DNA from: Zoroaster sp. YZ-2022
Lineage: Eukaryota > Echinodermata > Asteroidea > Forcipulatida > Zoroasteridae
DNA: 64,000 nt
Direction: 5' to 3'
Assembly: GCA_029582265.1 (NCBI GenBank)
Contig: CM055823.1
Coordinates: 15,512,060 to 15,576,059 of the forward strand
Shown here: piece by piece, positions 1 through 9,676 of the stretch
Layout of the letters: each line of letters opens with the position of its first letter
Position numbering within the stretch: position 1 is the first letter of the stretch
The notes under the pieces: generated by a model
Told to the model about the DNA's origin: nothing
What the model saw: the letters and a program-made list of their open reading frames with translations, nothing else
The model's database searches: none
Made by a program: the position numbers and the translations under genes

Positions 1-180
1 AACGTGGTTACATATTTCTATTTGAGTTTATTCAATAAAAAAATTGCACGTTTAAAAATTTGAAAACAAGTAGATGCGGGCATAAAGGCGAGGTCACTTA
101 TCTTATGACCACATAAAAACGGTCGTGCTGCAGTAAGGAACCAAGCAACAAACTGTTATTCCCTTATTAAATGAGCTTAC
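1..180. other. Unannotated AT-rich leader
   Basis: I see no coding or repeat signal here. It precedes the first recognisable LINE reading frame and may be more of the same decayed LINE. Confidence 0.3.
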
Positions 181-1835
181 ATGGCAAAAACAAACACAGC
201 CTCTGATGAGGTCTTAAATCACAACTTGACCACCTCCCTGCCCATATTTGCTTCTATAGCTAACATGTCATTGTCCACAGGGACTTTCCCCCCAGTACTC
301 AAGGATACGTTAGTTACCCCATTGTTGAAGAAGCCCACCCTGGATAAGGATACCTTAAAGAATTACAGGCCCGTTTCCAATACTGCTTTTCTTTCTAAAA
401 TTTAAATTGAAAAGCCTTTGTTGCAAATATCCAGATTATATCAGTAGTAATGACTTGTATTGTAAGGTCATCTGCTTACAGACCCAATCACCTTTGGAGA
501 CAGCCCTGTTGAGTCAAGAGTGACATCGTCCAAGCTTTTGACAATCAGCAGGCTGTTTTCGTGAAACAGTGAATCTGTCTTTGCTACTGACACAGTTGAT
601 TATGATGTTTTGTTACATAGATTATCACATGTATTTGGGTTTTCAGAATAACGTTATTGCCCTGGTTCAAATCTACCTTAATAATCGAACATGTAGAGTT
701 AGGATCGCCAATGAATTTTCTGATCCTAAAGGGTTCTTCTTCTGCAGTTTGCCCAAAGGCTCATGTGTCGGACCTCAGATGTTCCTTCTTTATACTCAAC
801 CTATGTATGATATCATCACTTTACCCTAGTATCCAAAGCCCATTTTATGCAATTGACACTCAGTTATACATTAATGTTGATCCCCGAATACCCAGTGGTC
901 AGATCCTTTAATTTCCACTTTATCTAAATGCATTTCCGGAAATCAAATCATGGATGTCTAAAAATATGTACTCCTCAATGATAACCAAAACCGAATTTTT
1001 TATTTACTGCTAATCCCAACATTTTGCATAAGTTTTCAGATATCCTCTTTTACCATAGGTAAAAACGCTATTATCAAACCATCCAAAACTATAAGGAATC
1101 TTGGGTAGAATTTGATAGTGCAATGAACATGTCCCCATCATGTATCATCCAATTTGTAAGTCTGTTAATTTTCATCTTCGTAATTTATCACGTATCAGAA
1201 TGTTCATTGATGATACCACATGCCACTATACAGTCCGTGCTTTAGTAACTGCTCGACTTGACTACGCTAACTCACTTCTCATAGGTTCATCAGCCAAAGA
1301 AATTAAAAGACTTCAGCGACTTCAAAATAGGGCTGCTAAACTCATATTCAAGACAAAGAATCTGGCCATGTACCCGCTCCTCCAACAGCTTCATTGGCTA
1401 CCTATACAAAAACGTATCGATTTTAAAATTATGACTATTACTTTTAATTGCCTTTCCTAATAAATGCACCATCTTATCTATGCGAGCTTATCTCCTTCTA
1501 TAATAACAAAGCGTAGTGGACTTCGCTCTAGTTCTGACCAAAAGATATATAAACCCTTACTCATCTTTGTTCTGCAAATAAGGGTTTGCTAGCTACTGCA
1601 TAAAATCTGTGGAACAATCTCCCATGAGATATTCGTCATACTAAGTGAACTTCAGATATTTAAAAGTAAACTTAAGACTCATTTATTTTAGCTTTGTTGT
1701 ACATCTTATTTTGTTCACTATTAATTTTAAATTACATCTCATTTTATTCACTGTTAATTTAAGAAATTAATAAGTTGATCCATGCAGCAAAGCGCTGTGA
1801 TACCTTTCAGTCGTAAGAGCGCTATATATAAATGC

Positions 1836-1864
<29 letters not shown>
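181..1864 (+). pseudogene. CR1/L2-like non-LTR retrotransposon, decayed 3' half
   Basis: This is the reverse-transcriptase and C-terminal half of a LINE broken into several frames. The first frame (181-405) reads VTPLLKKPTLDKDTLKNYRP, the conserved N-terminal RT block. A second (569-829) has the region around SLPKGSCVGPQMFLLYT, and the next frame (to 911) carries a damaged AIDTQLYIN where an active element has the catalytic FADD/YADD box. The frame at 1140-1460 (ARLDYANSLLIG, RLQRLQNRAAKLIF, LHWLPIQKRIDFK) is the typical thumb and C-terminal end. The copy ends in an ATT repeat preceded by a GCGCTATATATAAATGCTATT tail, as in CR1/L2-type elements. Stops and frameshifts show it is dead and 5' truncated. 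The family assignment rests on remembered motifs, not a search. Confidence 0.85.
1837..1864 (+). repeat. ATT microsatellite, LINE 3' tail
   Basis: About nine ATT units end the LINE immediately after its AAGAGCGCTATATATAAATGC stem region. The same style of tail (ATT on the LINE strand) closes the two SINEs at 44597-44951 and 51146-51499. This fits shared 3' recognition by one LINE machinery, which is an inference. Confidence 0.85.
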
Positions 1865-1866
<2 letters not shown>

Positions 1867-3434
1867 AGGTTGACATAAATTATGTGAATGTGGATAAACA
1901 TACTTTTACACAGCTATACTTGCATCAATCTATATCTGCAGAACGCATACAAACAACTTCTGGGAATCAATACCCTCATCAGATTTGATGGAAAGAAATG
2001 TTTTACACCTATGTAAACAAATCAATTTATTACATATTTTAACTTGGGAACAAAAACACAGCAATCGCCCTGTTGAGTGGAACTGATCCACCCATTCTGC
2101 AGTGTGCATTTACATGATTAACTTATTGAAAGACGCAATTCTCACCATCTTATAATTAAAGGGAGTGTATATACACCAATGGTTAATAAATGAATTGAAT
2201 ACATCCATATACTTATAGAATCCAAAGAGATATATAGAAAGCCAAACTGTAGAAAATATGTTCACATTTGTTTGTATTTGTTAAAATGTACGGAAATGTT
2301 TCAATGTCCAATGATCCATTTAAAATTTGAGTATTTCATTCATACATTTCACATTGTCAAGTGGAATAACTTCTCAGAGTATTCAGTATTTCGGCACCAT
2401 TAACATATTACATTACAAGTATAATTCACTCAGTTACTCCCTAAATTAATTAGGACAAAAAATTTCCCTTTCATTCCCGCTCTCAAAATATTCCGGATAA
2501 CATCATACATCGTCGGCTCAGAGCAGAAAGGACTTATACAACACTTAAGGTTAAAAAATGTTTTTTATTGTAATTGAGTCAGTGTATTACCATCTTCCAT
2601 CATGGGAGGTTTGTGGTAATTACTATAGTCTAATTAATTAGTAATTAGCATTTTTCAAAAGGACTTATATTCATTTCGACACACCACTCAGAGCAGAAAA
2701 GGGTTTATAATCATGTCGATTTGATGGGAGAAAAGGACTTATGAGCCTATAAGACCTTTTAGTATTGCCAATATTTGTCCAAGTTCAAGTTAAAAGGACT
2801 TATAATCTTAAAAGACCTTGCACTCTTCAAAATGTTAAAGTTTACCTTACAGGAAAAAGGCATTGCGCCTTGCCCTATGAAGATAAAGTACCCTTTATCA
2901 CCAATATTGACACTACTTGGTCATGTCAAAAGGACTTATGAGCTTATAAGACCTTTATCACACACTCGTGAAAAATGGCAGAAATATTAAAAGACTTAAA
3001 AAATTATAAAGCCTTTTGTCACACAATTGTTTTTAGATATTTGGATATATCAGAAGGTCTTATTTTGTTAATTAGCTGTAATTAAATAAGTAAGTAAAGG
3101 CATAATGTGTGTGTGACAGTTAATTGGCAAGTTAAAGACCTCCCATTTATAAAAACTAACAATTTAAATGCCAAACTTCAATTTTGAATTTGTTGGGGCC
3201 GTGCAAATCTTCAAAGTCGATTTTCTCGAAATATTGAAATAATTTGAAGATAGGGCTTATAAGTCCTTTCTGCTCTGAGCCGACGACATGTACACTGACA
3301 TACTGCAACTTGAATTTGTATGTATAAATGTATATTTGGATATTGCAATAGTAATGAAGGGATGTATCCAAGCCCTTTTATACTTAAGCCGGTTAGAGTT
3401 AGTGTAATGCTTTCATGAGGATGCTTCTTTAAGG
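1867..3434 (-). repeat. Inverted third copy of part of block Y
   Basis: Read on the minus strand this matches 34990-35700 and 49735-50810, including the stretches around CATCAAATCTGATGAGG, the run ATGTAATATGTTAATGG, and the end GTTAGTGTAATGC on the + strand. Its first 90 bases also match the minus strand of 52407-52495. It stops at the scaffold gap. It carries a 775-bp insertion (2511-3285) that the other two copies lack. Either this is a dispersed repeat family or it is a third, inverted segment of the block Y duplication. Confidence 0.8.
2511..3285. mobile_element. Non-autonomous TIR element with internal palindrome array
   Basis: The ends are perfect inverted repeats of about 29 bp beginning CGTCGGCTCAGAGCAGAAAG. 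They are flanked by ACAT on both sides (2507-2510, 3286-3289), a possible 4-bp target duplication. Both other copies of the surrounding sequence (near 35170 and 49925) lack the insert. The interior has no long ORF. It holds several imperfect palindromes of the form AAAGGACTTAT...ATAAGACCTTT (2731-2759, 2792-2818, 2928-2956 and weaker ones), plus an internal copy of the end sequence at 2688. The superfamily is not assigned. Confidence 0.8.
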
Positions 3435-3934
3435 NNNNNNNNNNNNNNNNNNNNNNNNNNNNNNNNNNNNNNNNNNNNNNNNNNNNNNNNNNNNNNNNNN
3501 NNNNNNNNNNNNNNNNNNNNNNNNNNNNNNNNNNNNNNNNNNNNNNNNNNNNNNNNNNNNNNNNNNNNNNNNNNNNNNNNNNNNNNNNNNNNNNNNNNNN
3601 NNNNNNNNNNNNNNNNNNNNNNNNNNNNNNNNNNNNNNNNNNNNNNNNNNNNNNNNNNNNNNNNNNNNNNNNNNNNNNNNNNNNNNNNNNNNNNNNNNNN
3701 NNNNNNNNNNNNNNNNNNNNNNNNNNNNNNNNNNNNNNNNNNNNNNNNNNNNNNNNNNNNNNNNNNNNNNNNNNNNNNNNNNNNNNNNNNNNNNNNNNNN
3801 NNNNNNNNNNNNNNNNNNNNNNNNNNNNNNNNNNNNNNNNNNNNNNNNNNNNNNNNNNNNNNNNNNNNNNNNNNNNNNNNNNNNNNNNNNNNNNNNNNNN
3901 NNNNNNNNNNNNNNNNNNNNNNNNNNNNNNNNNN
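3435..3934. other. Scaffold gap, 500 N
   Basis: Exactly 500 unknown bases, a placeholder length. The sequence changes character across it, from host repeats on the left to viral-type genes on the right, so the left end of the Polinton-like element is not observed. Confidence 0.99.
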
Positions 3935-4733
3935 TCTTCACTTCCCCCGCCCCGGCGTTTACGTATTTTTTTTCAAACGGAAATTATTTCCGAGTTGACT
4001 CAATCTGGCTAAATTATTCGTTAGTTCGCCCGAGTCGTTTGCATGGCTTTATTGAGACCCAACAATTTCTGCTTAAAAATCGAGTCGAATGCAAATGTCG
4101 AAATCCGAATTCTTTTTATCTCCCATGAGTTTTTCTCTGAATGTTATTAATTTTGCATGGCTATTTTACGTTATTTGCTTCTCCACGCGTTGTTGTTGTT
4201 GCGGTATAGACGGTAATTTCTACCCGACGTCTTTCTGATGCTTCTACTGTCGTTATGACATTTTCGAGCGCTTCTTTTCTTTTCGAGATTTTATTTTTAA
4301 ACCATAGTCTTTTACGCCCAACCGCTCTCTCATAAATAAAGGTCCTGATCTACCGTAGCTTTGCGAGCTCTACTAGATATCGTACTCAGCGAGGCAAATT
4401 CTTCGGCTTCCGTCGATCGACAACTTTACGTTGTCGTAATAAACCATCATCACGAAATGAAATTATCGTATTCCGGTAGTTTATCGATATCGTAGTTTTG
4501 ACCTTTTACAAAGTCGTAAAAGTCGTTGGCTTTTGACCGCTAGTCGCGCCGATGGATTGACGTCAAAATCAGTATCCCCAATTTGATTCGTTCCAATCTT
4601 TCCATTTCCATTTTTCTATTTCTTCTAATCTCGCTAAATTTCTCTTCCTCCTCATTTTCATCCTGTTCAACATCTTCATCTTCGGGTAGTTATACATTGG
4701 ATCCCGCTCAATGAAATCTGCTCCTCCTGCCAT
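3935..4733 (-). pseudogene. Polinton-associated acidic protein remnant
   Basis: On the minus strand an ATG at 4733 begins MAGGADFIERDP, followed by a Glu/Asp-rich then Lys/Arg-rich stretch with frame changes. Coding character fades toward the gap. It sits directly downstream of the minus-strand gene at 4781-5143, so the two probably formed one transcription unit. The product is not recognised. It could be a virion or core protein, but that is a guess from position only. Confidence 0.4.
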
Positions 4734-4780
4734 TTTATAATTACTTTATCTTTTTAATAATTTATAACCACGTAGCCTAC

Positions 4781-5143
4781 TATACCACACCAAAATGAAT
4801 AGATTCGATTTTTTATCTTGCTAGAACGTAAAAACTCAGTTTGGTTGGGCGAAAACTGGTAAGATCGTTTGCCGGTAGATGATAATATTCATTCATCGCA
4901 TCGTCAATGTTATTAAATGTTTTTTCAGCGTTTGATTCTTTTTGTATTCGTTCGTTTAAATAATCTAGATATTTTAAACGCTTTTACTAAATTCGTCTCT
5001 GGCTTTTTAAGTTGTTCTAGCGCTAAATCGTGCCTTTTCGTTCTTGTTCAGCATCGCTAGAACGAAACTGGAAAATAAAAATTGATCCGGTAAAGTTAAC
5101 GCATTGACGACCGCGCCTCCAATCATCATCGCAGTGACACCAT
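4781..5143 (-). pseudogene. Polinton-associated conserved small protein remnant
   Basis: Minus-strand translation shows a hydrophobic start (MMIGGAVVNAL in one frame). In other frames it shows a charged coiled-coil-like region (KYLDYLNERIQKESNAEKTF) and a tail ending FGVV before a TAG. The length of about 120 residues and the layout match a small protein I recall beside the capsid gene in many Polintons, whose function I do not know. At least two frame changes break it. It diverges from the capsid gene, with about 50 bases of AT-rich sequence between them that would hold both promoters. Confidence 0.5.
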
Positions 5144-5196
5144 TTTACTTTTTCTTTAAAAAATTTATTATATTTTATAATTTGTAAATATAAACT

Positions 5197-6429
5197 ATGA
5201 TGAATGCGTACGAGATGTACTCAATCCATACAGAAATTAAGAGAACCTTTTGGGATTAAAAGGATTGCGTCAAAAAATGTCATTACAAACAATCCGGGGC
5301 ACCATTACCGAAAATCAATTGTTGACGGTTCGTTTTCCAAATTTAGGAAAAATGACGTCATCGTTCCGGGACGGTTAGATTAGCTTTCAACATAACTCAG
5401 TCTGCGGATGATGATACGAGAACGATGGTACATAATAATTGAGATGAAAAAAATATAATCATTAAAAGGGAAAGGGAAAATGAAATATTTTTTTTTAGAC
5501 GATGGGATTTTTTTCATTGTTAAAAAGACGAATGGACGAAAGGTCAACGGGGAAAAATCTAGCGTACCAAGGAATCGAAGATGTTAACGTAACAAAATTT
5601 AAAGAGAAAACGCCGGTGAGCGGTCCCCCCCCGGGCCGGGGGAAAAAGAAAAACCATCGGGTTGTTTGAAAATAGACACATTCCTCGTTTTTGGTTCTCC
5701 CCGATCATCAGCCCTACACCAATCGGGGATGGGAGATCGTTAAACCGGAACTCGTGTTTTAAATGTTCTAACGTGATTGGCACCGACGATAATAAAAAAA
5801 TATATCATAAGGGGGATTTCTTTAGAATATGAAGTCGTTCATACCGCATTCGCAACGATGAAAAAAAAATCAATATAGCGACAAGTTGGGGGTATTTTTT
5901 TGATCGAGTTTTAAGACAGAGCGTGCCCCCGAAAAAACGCAAACAACGTGGAATAAAAATTTAAATCCCCCCGCAAAAAAGGTTGAAAGGAATATTGTTT
6001 TTATTCAAAGACCCCGATGTGAAAAAAACTTGGACTTTTTATTCCCCAAAAATCGAAGTTTCAATTACGATCAAAGGCTTTCCCCCAATCAACTCTACGC
6101 GCGGGGGAAATAAAAAGGGTTCAACTTTGGGGGAAGAAATTCAGAAATTTTTTGGTGATTCAAACAAAGAACATGCACTACTTAAAAAAGCCCTAAATTT
6201 ATCCAACATCAAACAAGCCGATTATTTACTTATCGATACGGTTTTTTTTTAATTGAGAACTAGCGACGACAATAAAAAAAGGGAAAAGGGAAGAAAAGTA
6301 AAAAACTTACCCGAAGGAATTCCATTCAAATGGAAAAAGAATCAGAAGGCGGGGAATTTATACTGCCCCTTTTTTTTTTGGATGCGAAACTCAATATAAA
6401 AAAATGGACGTTTTGACTGTCTTTATTAG
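5197..6429 (+). pseudogene. Polinton major capsid protein (double jelly roll), frameshifted
   Basis: The start codon at 5197 (MMNAYEMY) is followed in changing frames by blocks typical of the Polinton/adintovirus capsid subunit that assembles the icosahedral shell. In order these are: an N-terminal jelly-roll part around TVRLAFNITQ and DDDTRTMVHN (5330-5430), damaged middle blocks (5480-5960), and the best preserved C-terminal part at 5983-6252 (KGILFLFKDPDV, ALNLSNIKQADYLL). The last block ends at the TAG at 6427-6429. The overall length of about 410 codons fits a whole gene. Many breaks fall in runs of A, T, G or C, for example the C and G runs near 5627, so part of the damage may be base-calling error. 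Assignment rests on motif recall. Confidence 0.75.
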
Positions 6430-6455
6430 AAATTAGCGCCCAGTAAAAAAAAAGG

Positions 6456-7004
6456 ATGTTGGAAATATCCACATTGTTAAAATTTGGGGAAAAAACCCGG
6501 ATGTGGGAAAAACTGAATTTGTTTTTTTTTGGGGAAAAAGAATTTTTTAAAATTTTTGAAACGATCGTCATATTATGCCCCACCCTCGCCGACAACGACA
6601 CGTATCAAAATAGAAAATGGGTTTGGGGCGACGAAATTTCTCGGGCGATTTAAAAATATTTCGTTAAACAAAGCGATAAAACTTTTTAGCGACGTATTCA
6701 AAAACGGGAAAAGTTGTTTATCATCGACGATTGTACCGGGGAAAAAATTTGCGATATAAAAAAATTTTCCCCGGATGAGACGAATGTGTTGGAAATTGGC
6801 TTTTTTGCGGTCGACACGCCAATCACAGCTGTTGGATTATTTTAAAAAAAATAATAGCGTATTAAAAGATTTTGAAACAACCCAAATGGGTGTGTTTATT
6901 TTTTTTGTAAAGATAGAGACTCGTTTGAAAATTGTCTTCGAGAAAGTGATGTCATACCCACGAAAGAGTTGAGAAAGCAAATGCAAAAATTTTTAAAGGC
7001 TTAA
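6456..7004 (+). pseudogene. Polinton genome-packaging ATPase, frameshifted
   Basis: This is an FtsK/HerA-like ATPase that would drive DNA into capsids. A glycine/lysine-rich P-loop region lies near 6490-6520. It is followed by ILCPTLADNDTYQNRKWVWG (6575-6634), a Walker B-like LFIIDDC (6716-6737), and a C-terminal block around RDSFENCLRESDV ending at TAA 7002-7004. These blocks are in different frames, so the gene cannot make a full product as given. It begins a few tens of bases after the capsid gene on the same strand, as is usual in this element class. Confidence 0.72.
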
Positions 7005-7143
7005 ACATTGAAAGTTGATTTTAAAAAAGGATCAACCCCCCCCCATTATTTATTCTAGGCTAAAAATTTTAACATTACTAAAAAATTTCTTAACATTACT
7101 AAAAAAACTTTAAAAAATTTCCTTTTAAAATTTCTTAACATTA

Positions 7144-7428
7144 CGAAACGCCAACATTACTGGATCGGTTATCAAACATTACTGGATCGGTTATCGGGAT
7201 TCTGGATCGGTTACCAGCATTACTGGATCGGTTATCAGCATTTACTTTTAATTCTACTTTCTCAGCATTACCCCGGTTTGGTTTCTCAGCAATTGGGTCG
7301 GTTTTCCAGCATTTTCTGGGCCCGGGTTTCTCAGCACGGGTCGGTTTCTCAGCATTACTGGATCGGTTTCTAGCCCGGGTCGGTTACTCCCGCATTACTG
7401 ATCGGGTTCCAAATTACTGATTGATTAC
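7144..7428 (+). repeat. Degenerate tandem repeat, unit about 20 bp (CATTACTGGATCGGTTATCAG)
   Basis: At least ten imperfect units of AGCATTACTGGATCGGTTATC follow the ATPase gene. Units near 7161, 7183 and 7217 are nearly identical; later ones diverge (TTTCTCAGCATTACCCCGG, GGGTCGGTTTCTCAGC). Tandem repeats inside Polintons usually lie between genes. No reading frame crosses this one. Confidence 0.8.
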
Positions 7429-7465
7429 TTATAATTTTTTTTTTAAATTAAAAAACTTATAATAA

Positions 7466-8100
7466 ATGGAAGGAATTCCCCCAAATTTTGACGAAGAACC
7501 AAAGTTACCAAAACAATGGTTTTAAAAAGGACAACCTTTCTGTTTAAGCAAAAGCAACGGGACAAACGTCTTTTTTTCTGTTGTGGGGGGAGGGTTAAAA
7601 CATTTCGGGAAAAAGTATTCTGTCAGCGACATTGAAGCTTTTTTGGAAAAAAGAGCGGATTATTATACCCAATAAAACTAAATTTTGGGGCGTGACATAA
7701 CATCGTCTTTTTGGAGCCATTCTAAATTTTGTGAAAAGATTCTTGTTTTAATTTTGTTGATTTATATGGAAAGAGTTTTTTTAAAATTTATAGAAAAGGA
7801 AATTTAAATTTCAGATTTGGAAAAAACCATTCATTTCGGGCTCTTTTTTTTCCATAGCGTGAAATATATTACAAGTATGGGGTTTTGGGCCGAACCATGG
7901 GCTCTTCGGCAAAACATTTAAAAAGAAAAGAATCTTTAAAATAATAAAAAAAGATGGGAAAAGAACGGGTTGGAGAAAGGGAGCAGACACCGTTTGGGGG
8001 AACGAAAAAACCGTCCGGGGAAAAATAAGAAAATAAACAACAAAAGAGTCACCCGGTAAAAAAAAACCGCAGAAGTTAATAAAAAAAAAAAACAAGAATT
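7466..8100 (+). pseudogene. Unrecognised Polinton gene remnant
   Basis: After the repeat array an ATG at 7466 begins MEGIPPNFDEEPKLPKQWF and stops after 19 codons. Open stretches in other frames follow (FFSVVGGGLKHFGKKYSVSD, then EKTIHFGLFFF). The many A and T runs make the frame uncertain. By position this could be the minor capsid or maturation protease expected in the element, but I see no catalytic His/Cys pattern that would settle it. Confidence 0.35.
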
Positions 8101-8251
8101 AAAAAAGGGGGCCAAAAACCCTTATGCAAACAAAGAAAAAGAGCCCTAGGGCGCTACGCCGATAAAATAAGAAAGCGCTGGAATAAAATAATAATATATC
8201 GCTTTGGACCCCAGCCGTTGGAGGTTTGTATTACATTTACCGCCAACAGCC

Positions 8252-8322
8252 AGCGCAAGCCTTGCGCTAGGCAGAGCCTCGCCACCGCGTCACCGCTGTA
8301 AATCAATGACCGCTACGCGGTG
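8252..8322. other. GC-rich hairpins before the membrane-protein gene
   Basis: There is a perfect 17-nt palindrome AGCGCAAGCCTTGCGCT (8252-8268), followed by ACCGCGT...ACGCGGT inverted arms at about 8285-8322. They stand out from AT-rich surroundings and lie between two genes of the same strand. A terminator or processing role is possible but not shown. Confidence 0.5.
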
Positions 8323-8432
8323 CAAGCACTCAACCAAAGCGGAGCGAAAAACGCCAACAAAAGAAATTAATTTTTTTGAAATGGAATAAAAATAATAAAA
8401 ATTAATTAAATTATATTTACTAAGTATAAAAT

Positions 8433-8665
8433 ATGATGGATACAAAAGGAATCGTTAATTCAGCTTATCACGGTGCCGTTGTAGGAATGATAACGGTTTA
8501 TACAGCATGCTCGGTAAAAAGTATTAAAAATAAATCCAGCCGATTTAGGAAAGTTGGATCTAAACGACGGCTAAAACTCAATACGACGGTTGGAGCGGCT
8601 TTAATGACGCAAACGTGGTTGGTTCAACAAGAATTTTATCAGACTCTGTTATGTCTAACGAATAA
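8433..8665 (+). pseudogene. Polinton small hydrophobic membrane protein remnant
   Basis: The frame starts MMDTKGIVNSAYHGAVVGMI, a hydrophobic N-terminal segment that would span a membrane. A basic linker and a second conserved block TTVGAALMTQTWLVQQ (about 8590-8637) follow. A frame change near 8640 moves the C-terminus into the frame ending at TAA 8663-8665. Small proteins of this form sit next to integrase in many Polintons; the role is unknown to me, possibly virion membrane or entry associated. The integrase start follows within 16 bases. Confidence 0.55.
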
Positions 8666-8680
8666 TATTTTATATACTAA

Positions 8681-9666
8681 ATGGATAAGCGAACGAAATT
8701 AAAGCTAAAAAACGTCTATTATAGCCCGAAAGGATATTGGAAAGGTCTCGGGCGATTAAAAATTAGCTCAAGAAACAAGCGTACCTCCCACAATAGTCCG
8801 GCAGTGGTTAAAAAGCGCCTGTGGCAAATTTACCCTAAATATATTCCAGGCCGACCAGTTCAAATTCAATTTTGGGAAAACCAAATGAGGTTCATCAAGG
8901 GTTTATTGTTTCTCCCCACGATAGTGTAGGTAAAAGATACAAGTACGCGTTAACCGTTGCGGATGAAGCCAGCAGATATAAAGAAGCGGAACCGTTAATC
9001 GATAAAACTGCCGCTCAAATCAGTCTAGCGTTTGAACAAATTTATAGGCGGAGCCCGCTCACTTGGCCAAATTTTTTAAAGTCGATCCTGGAAAAGAATT
9101 TGATGTCGAGTCGCTAAAATCATGAGTCAACACGATGTAAAAATCCAAAGAAGGAAGCCGGGAATCATAGAGCTCAAGGTATAGTAGGGCGATTTAATAG
9201 AACTTTAGCCGAAGATTATTTTCTCGTAATACGCTAAAGAAATATCAACGGATGAAAGATCGAGAGAAATGGGTTAAAAGATTACTGTTGGTTGTAAAAG
9301 CATTAAACAACGAAACGACCAGACTCATACATTTAAAACCTAAAGATGCGATTAAATTACAACTCGTCGAGCAAAATCCAGCCTCTCGGCTATTACCTCT
9401 AGTGATACAACTAACAAAGTTGCTGTTGAAAAAGAATTAATGCGGGCAACGCTCTAGTTCGGTATTTATACGCGCCGGTGAAGCTGAAAAAGATACGAGA
9501 CGTCGCGCGTCCGATCCTATATGGTCATAGAACTATAGTTTTGGGTAAAACTATAAAAGCTCAACATCTATTGTCTTGTATTATTTAGAGGCGGGCCCCC
9601 AAACGTAGTTTTGTAAGAGAAAAATTACAAATTGTTCCTCGAGATACCGGAAAATCCTCCCATTAA
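8681..9666 (+). pseudogene. Polinton integrase (DDE, retrovirus-like), frameshifted
   Basis: This enzyme inserts the element's DNA into the host chromosome. The start MDKRTKLKLKNVYYSPKGYW is followed, after frame changes, by the catalytic-core block YKYALTVADEASRYKEAEPL (8938-8997). In that block the first catalytic Asp is visible (TVAD). IYRRSPLTWPNFLKS follows, then a separate frame has WVKRLLLVVKALNNETTRLI (9267-9326). The C-terminal part in yet another frame ends at TAA 9664-9666. The second Asp/Glu region (9080-9230) is broken by stops, so it is inactive as given. It converges on the polymerase with about 10 bases between. Confidence 0.82.
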
Positions 9667-9676
9667 AAATTACTCC

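Noticed and set aside
3429..3941. Reading frame across the gap
   Set aside because: Consists of unknown bases only.
7811..8095. Phe-rich minus frame
   Set aside because: Built from T-rich runs opposite the Polinton genes; no support as a gene.
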